From Arsenophonus sp052174475 (lineage in GTDB: Bacteria; Pseudomonadota; Gammaproteobacteria; Enterobacterales; Enterobacteriaceae): a stretch of 60,573 nucleotides of DNA. Location of the stretch: the NCBI GenBank assembly GCA_052174475.1, contig JBQMRO010000036.1:1-60573 (forward strand), in the 5' to 3' direction. The notes below the pieces were generated by a model. It made no database searches. It saw nothing but the letters and a program-made list of their open reading frames with translations, and was not told where the DNA came from. The translations under genes were made by a program, and so were the position numbers. Below are positions 9,771 to 21,245 of the stretch, piece by piece. Numbering within the stretch: position 1 is the stretch's first letter; every line of letters starts with the position of its first letter.

Positions 9771-9998
9771 TATATTAACAAAGGTTGTTAGTAGAAACTA
9801 ACATATACTGCATAAGGGATTTTTGCTACAGAAGTTGCTATGAAAAGCAACCACTCATTCATATTAAAGGAACGCTTTCTTACTCCTTACCAATATAAAG
9901 CTATATCTGATTAGTTTAGTTCGGTAATAATCTGTTGAATGATATCGATTTATGAATTTATGGATCAAGAAACTGGATTTCACTTTATCCTACCTATA
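9771..9998 (+). mobile_element. IS1595-family element, left-end fragment
   Basis: Matches about the first 225 bp of the IS1595-family copy at 52257-53282 (shared TTAACAAAGGTTGTT terminal region, then TACTGCATAAGGGATTTTTG and the TTTATCCTACCTAT stretch). It stops abruptly where an IS256-family copy begins, so the rest was displaced or deleted. Confidence 0.65.
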
Positions 9999-11335
9999 AG
10001 TTATGTTTATTTCTGATGTATGAAGTTAAAAGATAACAGCGTATCCTGATTTATTGATTTTATTAATTATTTCAATATCACTGAGATGATATCTCATGAA
10101 AAAGTCTACCATGATAGATATCCAGGGGAAACCAGAGGGGGGTTATTTGTAATCCATTTCATGAACTTATCCGTAATGTTTCTAGCCAGTTGGTAGAAAC
10201 TATTGTTGAGGATAAGCTCGAAAACATCCTGCAACAACATTCTGAATACTGCCTTATTGATGGCAGCCATTCTATCGTTTATAACAGTTATTTACTAGAA
10301 CAAGCTATAAACTACTATTTAAACATGTTAAGATAAAAGTGCTTAAGATTAAGCACTGCAGCAAACGAAATATACTTCAATAGCTTCTTGCTTTCTTATT
10401 TTAAGCCGTGCAAAGGTGATGAAGAGTTCTATCATGCTTATAACAAATGTAAAAGGCAATCCACCAGTGATTTTTACGAAGCCACAAAGAGCTTCTCGAT
10501 GAGAAGTACCTTATCTCTTTTTCAAGTACCATCAGGAGATTGAAATAGAAACACCTTAAAGAATACAGAGATTGACGGCTGCGTGATTTAAGTGATACAC
10601 GTTACGTTTATTCCTTATCTGAAGGCATAAGGCATTCTACTAGGCAAGATAATCACCTTTGCTTTCTTGTTATATCTGCGTCACTATGCATGAACGTAAA
10701 GAGCTTAATTGCCGTCTCGATGGTTATCGAGAGTAAGAGGTGAACTTGAGTTGAACTTCTCAATAGCCTTGCGAGCGCTTGGCTTAACTGCATCTCCCAG
10801 GCTTGCTATGTGAAATGGGTTCGTCCTTTATTTTAAATGCAATGAGAAATATTTCTAAAGACTCAGAACTAATACTGTTTGGTGCACAAAATACCCTCCA
10901 TATATTGGCCATGACTTCCCAATGGGATATAACTAAAAGTTAAACTAGCTGCCGGGGCTCTGACTAGCAGAGAGTTGCGATTCCGCTAATAAACTTCCTT
11001 TAATTTTTTTGTTGGCAATAGTTTCAGCGTATCCTTCAGCGATGAAGAAGCTGAAGAAAGATCGAAAAATAGCTACCATTCTATGCGCTTTCCCAGCAAG
11101 CGCACTTTGACCTCAATAAAAACGATAAATCTGATTGAATTGGCTTTTACGACAGTAGGATACAAAAACTATGGTTAGAAATAACCCTTTAATGGCATTT
11201 AAACTGCTATAGTCTACTCAGAAAAGCTGAAACGATTAAGGAAATTTTGATCTGCTTACCCCATAATGTAAGCAATGTCTTTCTATAAGAAGAAAGTAGA
11301 TTCATAAAGCATTGAGAGCGGATCATAAATTGCTA
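9999..11335 (+). mobile_element. IS256-family element, decayed near full-length copy
   Basis: Plus-strand copy. It starts with the 5' end (TTATGTTTATTTCTGATGTATG) and carries recognisable transposase pieces: CATGAAAAAGTCTACC start region, then FHELIRNVSSQLVETIVEDK and ILQQHSEYCLIDGS in one stretch at about 10155-10280. Many stops and frameshifts follow. It ends near 11335. Confidence 0.75.
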
Positions 11336-11984
11336 GTTTACGTTAAGATTTGCTAATAACTATGAATAAAGTTGCATTTTAAATAATTTTACATTAAGAC
11401 GACTCTTCGCACGCTTATCCAAGAAGCGGATATATCGGAACTTCTACTAGAAGCGATGAACGGTTGAACGCGCTATATTGGGCAATCAGGTACTCCTCAC
11501 TCTTATTGCCTAGAGTGAGGATCGAGTTGCGCGCTATTTCGTGCACCTTTATTCACCATAAAGTTTATAGAATCACGAGTAATGTAATTGCTGATATATT
11601 AAAAAAATTACTAGTCTGATATACCACTACCAACGTCCGCAGTACTATCTACAAAGTATTATACTCCATTGCATCTAAGTATAAACTAATATGATAGTTA
11701 TTAGCGGATAACTGATCACTCGTAATTCTAAGTTTTAGGTATTTCATTATACATCTACAAGCAATTAAGCTCCATATACTCACGATTCCATCGTACTAGC
11801 GACCATTTTTACAGCATTACTAGGATTCAGAACGTATCTCTACTTCTATCACCACTCCAATCAGCGCCAGATCTCAGAACAACTAGGAAAACCTAATCAG
11901 AGTTTGTTTTCACTGATAAAATTATTGAAAATTGACCTATTGACCTGACTTATTAGCATGCAGAAACTAGTTATCAGCAAATCT
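11336..11984. other. Unassigned segment between two inverted IS256-family copies
   Basis: About 650 bp flanked by a plus copy on the left and a minus copy on the right, with both 3' ends facing inward. Its left part (11395-11560) is more GC-rich than the surroundings and contains a perfect 10-bp hairpin. No ORF or family is recognisable. Confidence 0.4.
11494..11521. repeat. Perfect 10-bp inverted repeat (hairpin)
   Basis: TCCTCACTCT / AGAGTGAGGA with an 8-base loop TATTGCCT. A second, overlapping inverted pair (GGCAAT at 11481-11486, ATTGCC at 11505-11510) gives an alternative fold. No T-tract follows, so it is not an obvious terminator. Confidence 0.6.
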
Positions 11985-13312
11985 GCTATATGACTCAAGT
12001 TATACACTCCTCTCTAATGCTTCAGAGAATATATTCTCCATATTTAAATTTGATGTTGTTACCTCCAATATCAGGAGGTTAAATAGGATTAAAGAATTAT
12101 TTTTTTGAACTACAAGTGCTTGGAGCATCGAATTCATAGCTTTATTATCGCAAAAGTTAATTCAATCGGATCGTCATTCTTATGAATCCAGTGCGCTAAC
12201 GGGGGAGTAGTAGATTGCTCATAGCTCTTCTCGTTCTTTCTTCAACTTCTTCATCGCTTCAGAATACCACTAAAACCTTACTAACAAAACATCAAGAGTT
12301 TTATTAGCGGCATTAGGGACTCTCTTGCTACCCAAACCTCCAGCAGATACCTTAACTTTCGCTTCATTCATTCATTTGGTAGAAATAAAGATAATATTAG
12401 AATATTTTTTGTAGCTAATGTCGTTAGCGCTGGATGTCTGGGAATATCCTTTTGCCACCATTTCATTCCAAAACCAAGAGAGTAGGATTCTCTAGCAAAA
12501 CTAGGAGATACAATTAAGATACGCGCTAGCAGGGTATTAAGTAGTTCGGTCCAATTCGCTTCTGACTTTTGATAAACATATTTTACCCCAACTAGCTTCT
12601 CTTACGTCTATATTCAGTGATGTTGATAAATGAAACAGAAGGTAAAGGCAATTAGCTTATGCCTAACAGGACGGCATATGCTATCATCGACAAAAAATAA
12701 TCGTTAGGCGTATCGCATAAATTACGCTGCTACTGTTTCCTGGCTTCTTTAGCCATTAGTGTTATCAGTCTGCTGGTAACACTTAGTAAGATATTATGTA
12801 CTTTTTACTGAGAATCGGCTCAGGGCTTACTAAAATTACCGTTGGATATACCTCTCAGATATCCAACCGGGGGTTAAAAACTCTTCGCCGCTTTTTACTT
12901 GCTTCAGATAAGGTATAACCAAGAAGCTTTAGAAGGATATTCCGTTATTGCTTAATGGATCTCTGACATTAGTCATTTTAATCTCAATATGCCAAATACC
13001 AGTCTGCATTATTCGCTGTAGCAAATAACCATTATGGAAGATAGTCGACATCTGTCGACAAAGCGTTGTCAGTATTTTGTTGAAATATGGTTCAATCTTA
13101 ATCTTAACAGTTATTTCTATAATCAGCTATCTGGTACCATTACGGATGGGTTCATACAAGGAATCAGAGGTAATATCTAATTTTGAGGATACCTGTAGGG
13201 TAGAACTTTTCATAGCATATCATCTCTCTGTTGTTAAAATCATCCACAAAATTAATTATCAGGATACACCAACATTTCTAGAAACTCCATACATCAGAAA
13301 TAAACATATCTC
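11985..13312 (-). mobile_element. IS256-family element, decayed near full-length copy
   Basis: Minus-strand copy with the usual landmarks in order: 3' end near TGACTCAAGTTATACACTCC, the internal GGCATATGCTATC motif (about 12670), the ACTCTTCGCCGCTTTTTAC motif (about 12879) and the 5' end ACTCCATACATCAGAAATAA. ORFs inside it (for example 13077-13331 on plus) are antisense shadows. Confidence 0.75.
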
Positions 13313-14941
13313 AGCTTATCTTCTAAGCTAACAAGTTTAAAACTAAGTTCATAATGTTTAAGAAAAAATAAAATAGTTAGTTCGATATAAGCAATTAGTA
13401 TTAAATAACTTGCCTTTATGTGCTTTTTAAGCGTATCAAATGATTTACCGCACCATACACATACAGTGTATAAAACAATACTCAGCTCTGAATATCTTTA
13501 AATCAGAGTAGCTGCACTCACTCAGGTTTAGTGAGTTACATTTTCAATATCGATTTTATTGATGATGAAGTTAATCACACATATTACAGCAATAATTTAC
13601 TAAAAAATTAATACCTAAAAATAAGTAGGGTAAATAGAATTATATCCGATTTTAATCGCAATAAAACCGATAATACTGTTATCCTAACTTTATTGACATG
13701 TAAATATCAATTTTATGTAAATAATTATTTAAAATTTAGTATCTAAATAATGTGGCTATCATTTTTTCCAATAAAAATCGTGAGTAATAAAAAAAAGGGT
13801 GCACTGACCATTATTTCCCTGCCCGTACCGGGTTTTCCTAAATTATAATTAATTGAACAAAGTTGCTGGTGGATATTTGTTTAATATCCAATATATCTTA
13901 CCTTATTATAAAGTTAGCTATATTAGCTGTCTATGATTTTAGTTTAAGGGTTATAAAATTAAATTTAGCTCAATTGTGGTAGACTGAATTTTAAAATCAG
14001 TAATCCAATCTGTACATGCAATTTAGTATTGACCGCAGTAACATCATATCTTATTTCATCAGTGATGCAAATTTTCCATTGAAAATAAGAACGCTTATTC
14101 TTGGAATCATGGATACATAAACAACAACTATTATTATGACGTACAAAAGTAAGATTTAAAAGTTTCCAGACAAATGACGGTATTAGCTTTATTTTTGAAT
14201 TGAATACACCGGTAGAACAAAATAGAGTACATGCTAAAAAGTCGTGTGTCATACAGCAGCAAAAATTAACATTAATCTCAGGCATATTATGACTAATTGA
14301 GATTAGTCCATAGGAAACAAACTTGCAGGCACTTATTGCAACTAATACATTGGTATAGATAATTAGTTTCATCAATCACTTCTTTGACTAGGCAGTTAGC
14401 ATAGTAAGCAATAGTCTTACTGATGATGTCAGTGGTAAATATCTTAGCGGCACTGAATAATCCTCGAAATACCTGCAACGGCTAACAAACGATGTGATAT
14501 TAATACACGATAGTAGTTTTCATCTTGTTTATCATTAACCATATTAGTTCACTTAAAGAAAAGTAAAATATGGATACTTAAGTTAGTATTATTTTAACTT
14601 GTTTTGTTAAACACACATGGGTAATTAATCAATTTTTAGCTAATTTTACTAAAGCTAGTAAAATGTAATAAATCTTTGTAGAAAATTTGAATTCCATTGC
14701 ACTATATCATCTTATGGTGAGCACTAGAATAGTATTCTAAGCTAAATAAGACACAAGAATTTATGTATTTCCTAATATGTAATACAGATTTTATTCTGTT
14801 TACATTAGTGTTAATAATATCTTGGTCTGCTATTAATTCAATATAAATCGTCTTTCTGTCATGTTGATTACTATATCAATACAAAAGCTAGTTGATAATC
14901 TATACTAGTATTTCAGTTTAATAATTTCTGATTAAGATACT
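13313..14941. other. Long stretch without a recognisable gene
   Basis: AT-rich non-coding sequence. Two overlapping minus-strand frames at 13965-14478 (136 and 61 residues) are unusually rich in Cys and may be one frameshifted dead gene, or chance. I recognise no family in either. A weak hairpin (CTCAC...GTGAG) is near 13518-13536. Confidence 0.4.
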
Positions 14942-15589
14942 ATGATGAGTTTATTAGATAAGAATGAAAACATTAGCAATAGAGAAAATTGGTGTCTTTA
15001 TTTTATCTGGTTCCTATGGGTTCTAGTAGTGGTCCTGTATATAGCAAATGTGATTGCAAAGACATGGTTTTTTGTTTTAATTTTTTCATTCATTCTTATC
15101 CTGCTATTTATCTTTAAAAGAGGGAGGTTGATCTTGATGTTTAAAAATAAAAAATTAGATATTTCAAATACAAATATATTTATAATGAAAAATGACAAAA
15201 AAACTAATCCTGAACAAAAAGAGGTAACAACTATTTCAAAAGAAAGTTTTTTTAAAGGTGATGTTACTATTTTAGGCGATATTAATGTCTGGGGGAATAT
15301 TAAAGGCAATATTACAGTAACTGAAGGAACGATCCACATCATGCAGGGTGGAAAAATTGAAGGTGAAATTCAAGCATCGGATATAATTATTGATGGTTTG
15401 GTTGACGGTGCTTGCTTAGGAAATAACCTAGATATCCTGGAAAATGGTGAATTACGAGGGGTCAGTCGTGTCAGTCATATGTCAATTAAGCGTGGAGGTG
15501 TATTCATTGGCCAGTCTGAAAGACTTGAGCTTCAATCTGAAGAAGGGAATAAATTAGAAGTTATTGAAGAGATACCAAAAAATAAATGA
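14942..15589 (+). CDS. Bactofilin (polymer-forming cytoskeletal protein) with N-terminal membrane segments
   Basis: The 215-residue protein has a hydrophobic N-terminal part with two predicted membrane spans (about residues 20-40 and 43-60), a charged linker, and then a C-terminal bactofilin domain (about residues 97-200). That domain is made of regularly spaced beta-helix repeats: SFFKGDVTILGDINVWGNIK, GNITVTEGTIHIMQGGKIEG, EIQASDIIIDGLVDG and so on. Bactofilins polymerise without nucleotide and help shape the cell or position wall enzymes; membrane-anchored forms such as Proteus CcmA affect cell curvature. No SD is obvious before the ATG (ACTATGATGAGT), so the start could be either adjacent ATG. 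It has no coding neighbours, yet the frame is fully open, which suggests it is kept. Confidence 0.85.
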   Translation: MMSLLDKNENISNRENWCLYFIWFLWVLVVVLYIANVIAKTWFFVLIFSFILILLFIFKRGRLILMFKNKKLDISNTNIFIMKNDKKTNPEQKEVTTISKESFFKGDVTILGDINVWGNIKGNITVTEGTIHIMQGGKIEGEIQASDIIIDGLVDGACLGNNLDILENGELRGVSRVSHMSIKRGGVFIGQSERLELQSEEGNKLEVIEEIPKNK

Positions 15590-15689
15590 GTATTTCTGCT
15601 ATTTTAATAAATACCGTATTATATTAATAATATTTTCACTTGGTGCTATATAGTTTTTATCCTAAATTTTTCTAAATTATTAGAAAATC

Positions 15690-17060
15690 TGGTATATGAC
15701 GGTCAGAGTTCCGCTCTGATGCTTCATAAATCTGCTTTCTATTCTTAAATTGGAGGTTGTTACCCTAAGATGGGTTAGCAGATCAAATACTTTAGCTTGT
15801 TCCAGATTTTTTGAGCAGACCGAAAAATAGCTTAAATAGGATTAAAAAAATTATTTTTCGTAATAGCGCTTTCGCGCGTCGACTTCATAGTCTCACTTGT
15901 CACAAAACCCGATTCAATCGGATTCGTCGTTCTTATTGACCTCCAATACACTGATGGAAAATCGTAGAATGCTAACGTTCTTCTCGCTTTTTCTGCAGCT
16001 TCTTCATCGCTTGGCAGGATATACTGACAACCTTACCAATAAAATATTAAGGGCTTTATCAGCAGGATCAGCAACTCTCTGATAGCCAGATCCTTAGCAA
16101 ATTCACAGCTTTAACTTTCGTTTATATCCTTTTGGAGAGTGAAGGTAGCATATTAGCTATTTTATGTACCGAACAGTGTTCGTGCTATATTTCCTGGAAT
16201 ATTTTTGCCATTGTATTCAAAACCAAGGACACTTATTTTCTTTCTCATAGTATGCTTTGAGAGATAAGTCACATGTTGTTAGGGTATTAAGAAGTTTAGC
16301 TAAGTTCTCTTCTGGCTTTTGATAAGAATCATTGATCACAACTGTCTCCTTACGTTCATGTGTAGTTTTGCCGATAATGAACAGCAGGTAAAGACGATCA
16401 GCTTATCTGATAGGACGGTTATATGCCATCGATCTAGAAATAAACGTAACGTGCTATACACTTAAATCACGTAAGCAGCAACCATTACAAAATTCTCTTC
16501 AAGGCATCAATATTTCAGTCTACTAATGAGGCTATCTTCAGAGAGATCATGTGCTTTTTACAGAGAGCTGCCAAGAGCTTCGTGAAAATAATTGGTGTAT
16601 ATGCGAGGGAGCATATACAGGCAATAGTAACAACTCTTCGCCGCTTTTACGCACTTCAGATAAGACGGTAGCAATAAGCTGTTAAAATATATTCTGTTGC
16701 CGTTACGGATTTCCCCCTTAATCTTAGGCACTTTAATCTCAACATCGCCAATAGCACTTTATATGGTTCGTTATGCCAAATAACCGTTACGAACGACAGA
16801 TAACAATTTGTAGACAAGGCGGCATTCAGTATGTCTCGCAGAATAAGCTTCGAGCTCCACCTCAACAGCGATACCTATCAACTGACTGTCAGCATTACGG
16901 ATGTTTTTATGCAAAATGATTAAAGTAATATCTGGTTTTACAGATCTCTGTAGGATATACTATTCATGGCATATTAGCTTTCTGCTGTTGAAATTATTCA
17001 CAAAATTAATCAACAGGATACGCCAGCATTTTCTAAATCCATGCAAAAAAATGAAAATTA
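15690..17060 (-). mobile_element. IS256-family element, decayed near full-length copy
   Basis: Minus-strand copy running from the 3' end (GTATATGACGGTCAGAGTTCCG) to the 5' end (TTTCTAAATCCATGC near 17040). The DNA of this copy shows the shared landmarks CCGATAATGAACAGCAGG (about 16370) and ACTCTTCGCCGC (about 16632). Open frames at 15897-16082 and 16656-16865 are fragments of it or shadows. Confidence 0.75.
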
Positions 17061-17432
17061 CTCTTATTCTATATTAATATGTTTAGTTGTACAATCAGGA
17101 CTACCTAATCAGTATTAGGTAATAAAAATCCATTTTTTAATGTATGAAAGATTAGTTAAAAGTTAAATATGAATTATTTAAAAAAATAATTATACTATAT
17201 TTCAGAATATGACAAACAATTAGTATCATGACCTTAAGGTATTTTTAAACAGTTACTACCTTCTTCGCCTAGAAGAAATGTAGTTTGCAACCAGTTATTG
17301 ATTTTTAAAAAAATTATCAATTAACTAAATTAATAGTGGTAATACATACAAGTTTTTTCTTGTTAATACCATCTTCTTCAAAAGATATGCTAACATAGCA
17401 GTTATTTAGTTAAAATAACTAGGATCTAAAAC
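17061..17432. promoter_or_regulatory. Upstream region of tsaB
   Basis: AT-rich non-coding stretch between an IS256-family copy and tsaB. An AGGA (17420-17423) lies nine bases ahead of the tsaB ATG and is the likely ribosome-binding site. No promoter can be placed with confidence. Confidence 0.4.
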
Positions 17433-18128
17433 ATGGCAATCCATATATTAGCGATTGATACTGCTACTGAAGCCTGTTCTGTCGCCCTATGGCGAGATGG
17501 AAAAATTTTTACTCAATTTGTCATTGCTCCACGGGAGCACACCAAAAAAATATTACCAATGATAGAACAGTGTCTTATTGATGCACATTTGGATTTAAAA
17601 CATATCCATGTTTTAGCTTTTGGGCGTGGGCCAGGTAGCTTTACCGGCGTTCGTATTGCTGTCAGCATTGCTCAGGGATTGGCGTTTGGTGCTGATTTAC
17701 TGCTGATAGGTATCTCTTCTCTATTAACTATGGCACAAGGTGCTTATCGCCAATCAGGTATAGAAAAAGTATTAGTAGCGATAGATGCAAGAATGGGAGA
17801 AATTTATTCTGCTTGTTATGAACTTAAAGCAGATGGTTTTTGGCAAGGTGAAGAAACTGAATCATTACTAAAACCAGAGCAGTTTTTAGCTAAAATAAAT
17901 AGCTTAAGCGGGAAATGGGTTATTGCTGGGACAGGTTGGTCAGCCTATCCTATATTAAGAATGACAAATTTAAGTTTACTGGAAAGTAGCATTTATTTAC
18001 CTGATGCGCAAGATATGTTGTCTGTAGCTCTGCAGGAGTGGAAAAAAGGTAAAACAGTTGACGTTGAAGAAGTTAAGCCAGTTTATTTACGTAATAAAGT
18101 TAGTTGGAAAAAAGTATCCGGTCGTTGA
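17433..18128 (+). CDS. tsaB: TsaB, t6A tRNA-modification complex subunit
   Basis: Partner of TsaD (with TsaE and TsaC) in forming N6-threonylcarbamoyl-adenosine at position 37 of ANN-decoding tRNAs; TsaB is an ASKHA-fold scaffold that dimerises with TsaD. The 231 residues match the E. coli length. The N-terminus ILAIDTATEACSVALW is the first nucleotide-fold signature, followed by the GRGPGSFTGVRIAVSIAQGL stretch (about residues 68-87) typical of the family. The frame is intact and ends VYLRNKVSWKKVSGR. The modification is essential in most bacteria, which fits its survival here. The gene downstream appears to be a dead yeaY, as in the E. coli order. Confidence 0.95.
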   Translation: MAIHILAIDTATEACSVALWRDGKIFTQFVIAPREHTKKILPMIEQCLIDAHLDLKHIHVLAFGRGPGSFTGVRIAVSIAQGLAFGADLLLIGISSLLTMAQGAYRQSGIEKVLVAIDARMGEIYSACYELKADGFWQGEETESLLKPEQFLAKINSLSGKWVIAGTGWSAYPILRMTNLSLLESSIYLPDAQDMLSVALQEWKKGKTVDVEEVKPVYLRNKVSWKKVSGR

Positions 18129-18169
18129 TACTTATTTTAAACTGTTATGTCGTTTAAAGGATAGTTTAT

Positions 18170-18560
18170 AAAACTATAGATTAAGATACCAGAATGCCAT
18201 AAAGATTGCTCTGTTGGCTAGTATTGTTATATTAACTAGGTGTATTTTAATTCCTGTTTCAATTAAGAGAACAACACAAACATTGTTTGAACGTTTATCA
18301 GTAATACGCAAGAGGCCACTAAGTTTTATTTTGGTCTCAATAAGGTCGCTTTGACGGTAAGGTTATCTATCTTTTTTGAAGAGTAATTATTTATTCCAGA
18401 ATATTATATAGACATCATTCCGCAGCCATATTCATGGGAATATGGCTACTAAGGAAGATAGTTAAAACCAGAATGGTTGATGATAAGGATCCATCGTTAG
18501 GCAAGTATAACACCTAAATTAATCTTACTATTCAGGTAAGCAAGAATAGTATCTACTTTA
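18170..18560 (+). pseudogene. yeaY: Probable yeaY (Slp-family lipoprotein) remnant
   Basis: Starting about 45 bp after tsaB, the plus strand reads NAIKIALLASIVILTRCILI, which resembles a lipoprotein signal with a Cys at the lipobox, then PVSIKRTTQTLFERLSVIRK. After a frameshift comes YFGLNKVALTVRLSI, matching the YVGQxxRxGGKV-like segment of Slp/YeaY. The order tsaB-yeaY is that of E. coli. Similarity is weak past 18370 and the frame is closed by stops. It could be another lipoprotein. Confidence 0.45.
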
Positions 18561-18889
18561 ACTAAGCGTTATGGAATACTTAAAACTTACCGTTGCTAAA
18601 TGGTAAAAACTAACTGATGTTGATGATAACAGCAATATTTCCTATCGTTTATCGATCAAATCATTAGCCGCTCATTAGGAAGCTGTATTCATTTTCTGTA
18701 AAAATGTTTTCTACCTCTCGATGATCTACTGGCAATCGTACATGAATTCTTTAACCTTGTAGTATCTTAATCTCTGCCATAGATATCTATTTATGTGGAA
18801 CATAGGGGAATTTGCGTGAATAAGGTGGGGGAAAGCCCATGACTGAAACATCAAGCGTTTAAAAGGTACGAGTCTGTTTATCTACAGAG
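18561..18889. other. Non-coding stretch, nothing recognised
   Basis: Stop-rich sequence between the yeaY remnant and the next IS256-family copy. It may hold the end of the yeaY remnant or of fadD, which follows in E. coli, but I cannot show either. Confidence 0.35.
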
Positions 18890-20265
18890 TTATCAGCAAT
18901 TCTAATGCATAACGATCAGGCTACGTTGTACTTTAATGCTTCGTGAATCTGTTCTCCATTCTTAAATTAGATTTTGTTTATCAACATGATTGATAGCATG
19001 GTTAAATTCCTTTAATAAGTTCCATTTTCTAAACAATTTGATCAGATCAAATACCATGAAAGGGTTATTTTTGAGCTACAGTGCTTCGGACATCGGTTTA
19101 ATAGGCTCACTGTTACAAAAGCCAATTCAATCAGATTCATCGCTTTTATTGACACCACAGTGCGTTGACAGAAATCCATAGGGATGCCAGCCATTCTTTC
19201 TCAATCTTTCCGCAGTTTCTTTATCGTTGCAGGATGTTCGCTAAAAACGTTCCCAACAAAATATCAAAAGTTTTATTAGAGATATCATAACTCTCTACTA
19301 GCAAAATCTCCCACAGCTCAAGTTTTAACTTTCGGTTACATGCTTTTATGGAGTAATTTAGCAACAATATTATTTTGTGTACCTAACAATATTAGTGCTA
19401 CTTGTTTAGGAATATCTTTACCATTATATTCCAAAAACCAAAGCACCGCGCCCCCGTATAAAGTCCCGGTAAATATAATTAAGTCACCTGTTTACAGGTC
19501 ATTGAGATGGTTAGACTAAGTTCTCTTCTAAATTTTGATAACCATTTTTGACTACAACGAACTCCTTATATCCATGCACAGTGACGCCGATAATGAGCAG
19601 CAAGCAAAGTCGATCAGGTTGCCTGACAGGGCGATTACGCCATAAACCAAGAAATAAACGTAAGTGTGTTGATTAAATCAGGTAGTCACCATTACCTATG
19701 CTCTTTAAGACATCGGTGTTTCAGTTTGCTTATGGGGTTTCTGCCAGAGAGATCGTGTGCTTTCACAAAAACGCCACAGAGTATCATGAAATTACCGATG
19801 ATATGCCATCACAGGTACATATGACAGTAATTCTTCGACATTTTGTACTATTCCGGATAAAGCGGTAATGATGAGCTGTTAAAGCATACTTCATTGTCGC
19901 CGCAATTCCGGACTGTAAGCACTTTAATCTTAACATCATCAATAGCTGTCTATATGTTATATACTATAAAAATAACTCTTATGAACGACGGCATGTAATG
20001 CTTGTCTAAAAGGTTTGTGTTGAGCATGTGATTGCAGCATGCCGTTTAGGGGCCGCTCTGGTTCAACAACGGTGCTATCAACTACCTAGCATCATTACGA
20101 ATGGGCTCATGAAATGGATCAGAGATAATATCTGATATTGCGAATATCTATAGGGTAGACTTTTGATTGCATATCATCTCTCTGTTGTTGAAATTACCCA
20201 TGAAATTAATCAAGGGGAGATACACCAGCATCCCCAATCCCAATATACTAAAATAAGCATAACTT
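18890..20265 (-). mobile_element. IS256-family element, decayed near full-length copy
   Basis: Minus-strand copy. Shared landmarks are present: CGTGAATCTGTTCTCCATTC at the 3' side, GCCGATAATGAGCAGC (about 19590), the CGGTAATGATGAGCTGTTA region (about 19862) and TGTTGTTGAAATTACCCATG near the 5' end. It directly abuts the unidentified repeat at 20338. Confidence 0.75.
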
Positions 20266-20337
20266 TGAAGAGTTTAGATTAGAGGGAATAATAAAAGTAA
20301 TGTGTTGCTAGTTTTAGTCAGGTAAATTTTTAACTTG

Positions 20338-21245
20338 CTGTACTAACTAGTGCTCGGTAGCTTTGATGTCGCATGAACTGCAGACTTTTAAACTTACAGA
20401 TTTGGCAGAAAATAGCCATGGGAAGATTCAGGATAAGGATAGGAGTAGAGCTAGCCGGATAAATCACCTCCCATAGCACAAGTGTTGCAGGTAAGCATTC
20501 TCTTAACAGATAGACGGGTCCATTAGTTGATACTTTTATCCTATTTTTTAAGAAAGTTATTTCACAACCGTCATCAATAGTGAAAAGCAATTTAGTTTGG
20601 CGAAGGAATATGCATCTGGGTAAATTACTTTCTTTGTATCTGGCCAAATAAATAGAAATCATCATTCTCTCTGGATTCTTCGTCAGATCTATATGTCTAG
20701 TTATCTTTATATTTATTCCAGTAAACAAAAGAGATGTAAATTATCTATAGGTTTCCTATCAGTAATGAATTCATAGGCAATCATACTTTCAGTTATCCCT
20801 TCATTCAATGCAGTTGCATTTATTGTTATCGGATTAACCTAATTGGGTTGCTCAAAAACCTAGATTATCGTAAGTAAAGGCGGATAATATTTGTGTATCG
20901 AGAAAAAATTAAGGACTGAGTCGGGGTCCCGCATTGCTATATAGCCTCTTTTAGAATATTTAAAAATAAAAAATTCAATTGGTTTGTTATTATTAATGCT
21001 TAAAAGGAAATATTAAAATATTTCAGATAAGCAAAAAGTATGATACATGAAGTTTCGTGTTGTCTCTTCCTAATTTACTGGTTTACGCTTTCTAGGAAAT
21101 TTATTTCGAGTCATTTAACTGAATTCCTGGAAAATTAATATATCGCTGAATATAAACAGCACTTAGCTCATAAGCATGATAGAAATGAAGGGAATATCCC
21201 TGCACCGCACATACTATAGCATGTGTACTATGTACGAATAGAACA
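20338..21245. repeat. Unidentified ~0.9 kb repeated element, copy 1
   Basis: Similar over its length to 49345-50205: both begin CTGCTCGGTAGCTTTGA or TGCTCGGTAGCTTTGA and share AGCAATTTAGTT, GCATCTG, the GGCAGATAATAT or GGCGGATAATAT motif, TACGCTTTCTAG and an AACATATCGC or AATATATCGC motif. It is likely a decayed insertion sequence, but no transposase family is recognisable in either strand. A 132-residue minus-strand frame (20330-20728) lies inside and may be part of it or chance. Confidence 0.55.

Noticed and set aside
13965..14478. Two overlapping Cys-rich minus-strand frames
   Set aside because: Looked for a frameshifted gene; no recognisable motif and no ancestral neighbour to support it.
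14998..15342. 114-residue minus-strand ORF
   Set aside because: Fully antisense to the bactofilin gene and without family features; a shadow.
20330..20728. 132-residue minus-strand ORF
   Set aside because: Falls in the unidentified repeat; the second copy of the repeat does not keep this frame open, so it is not supported as a gene.
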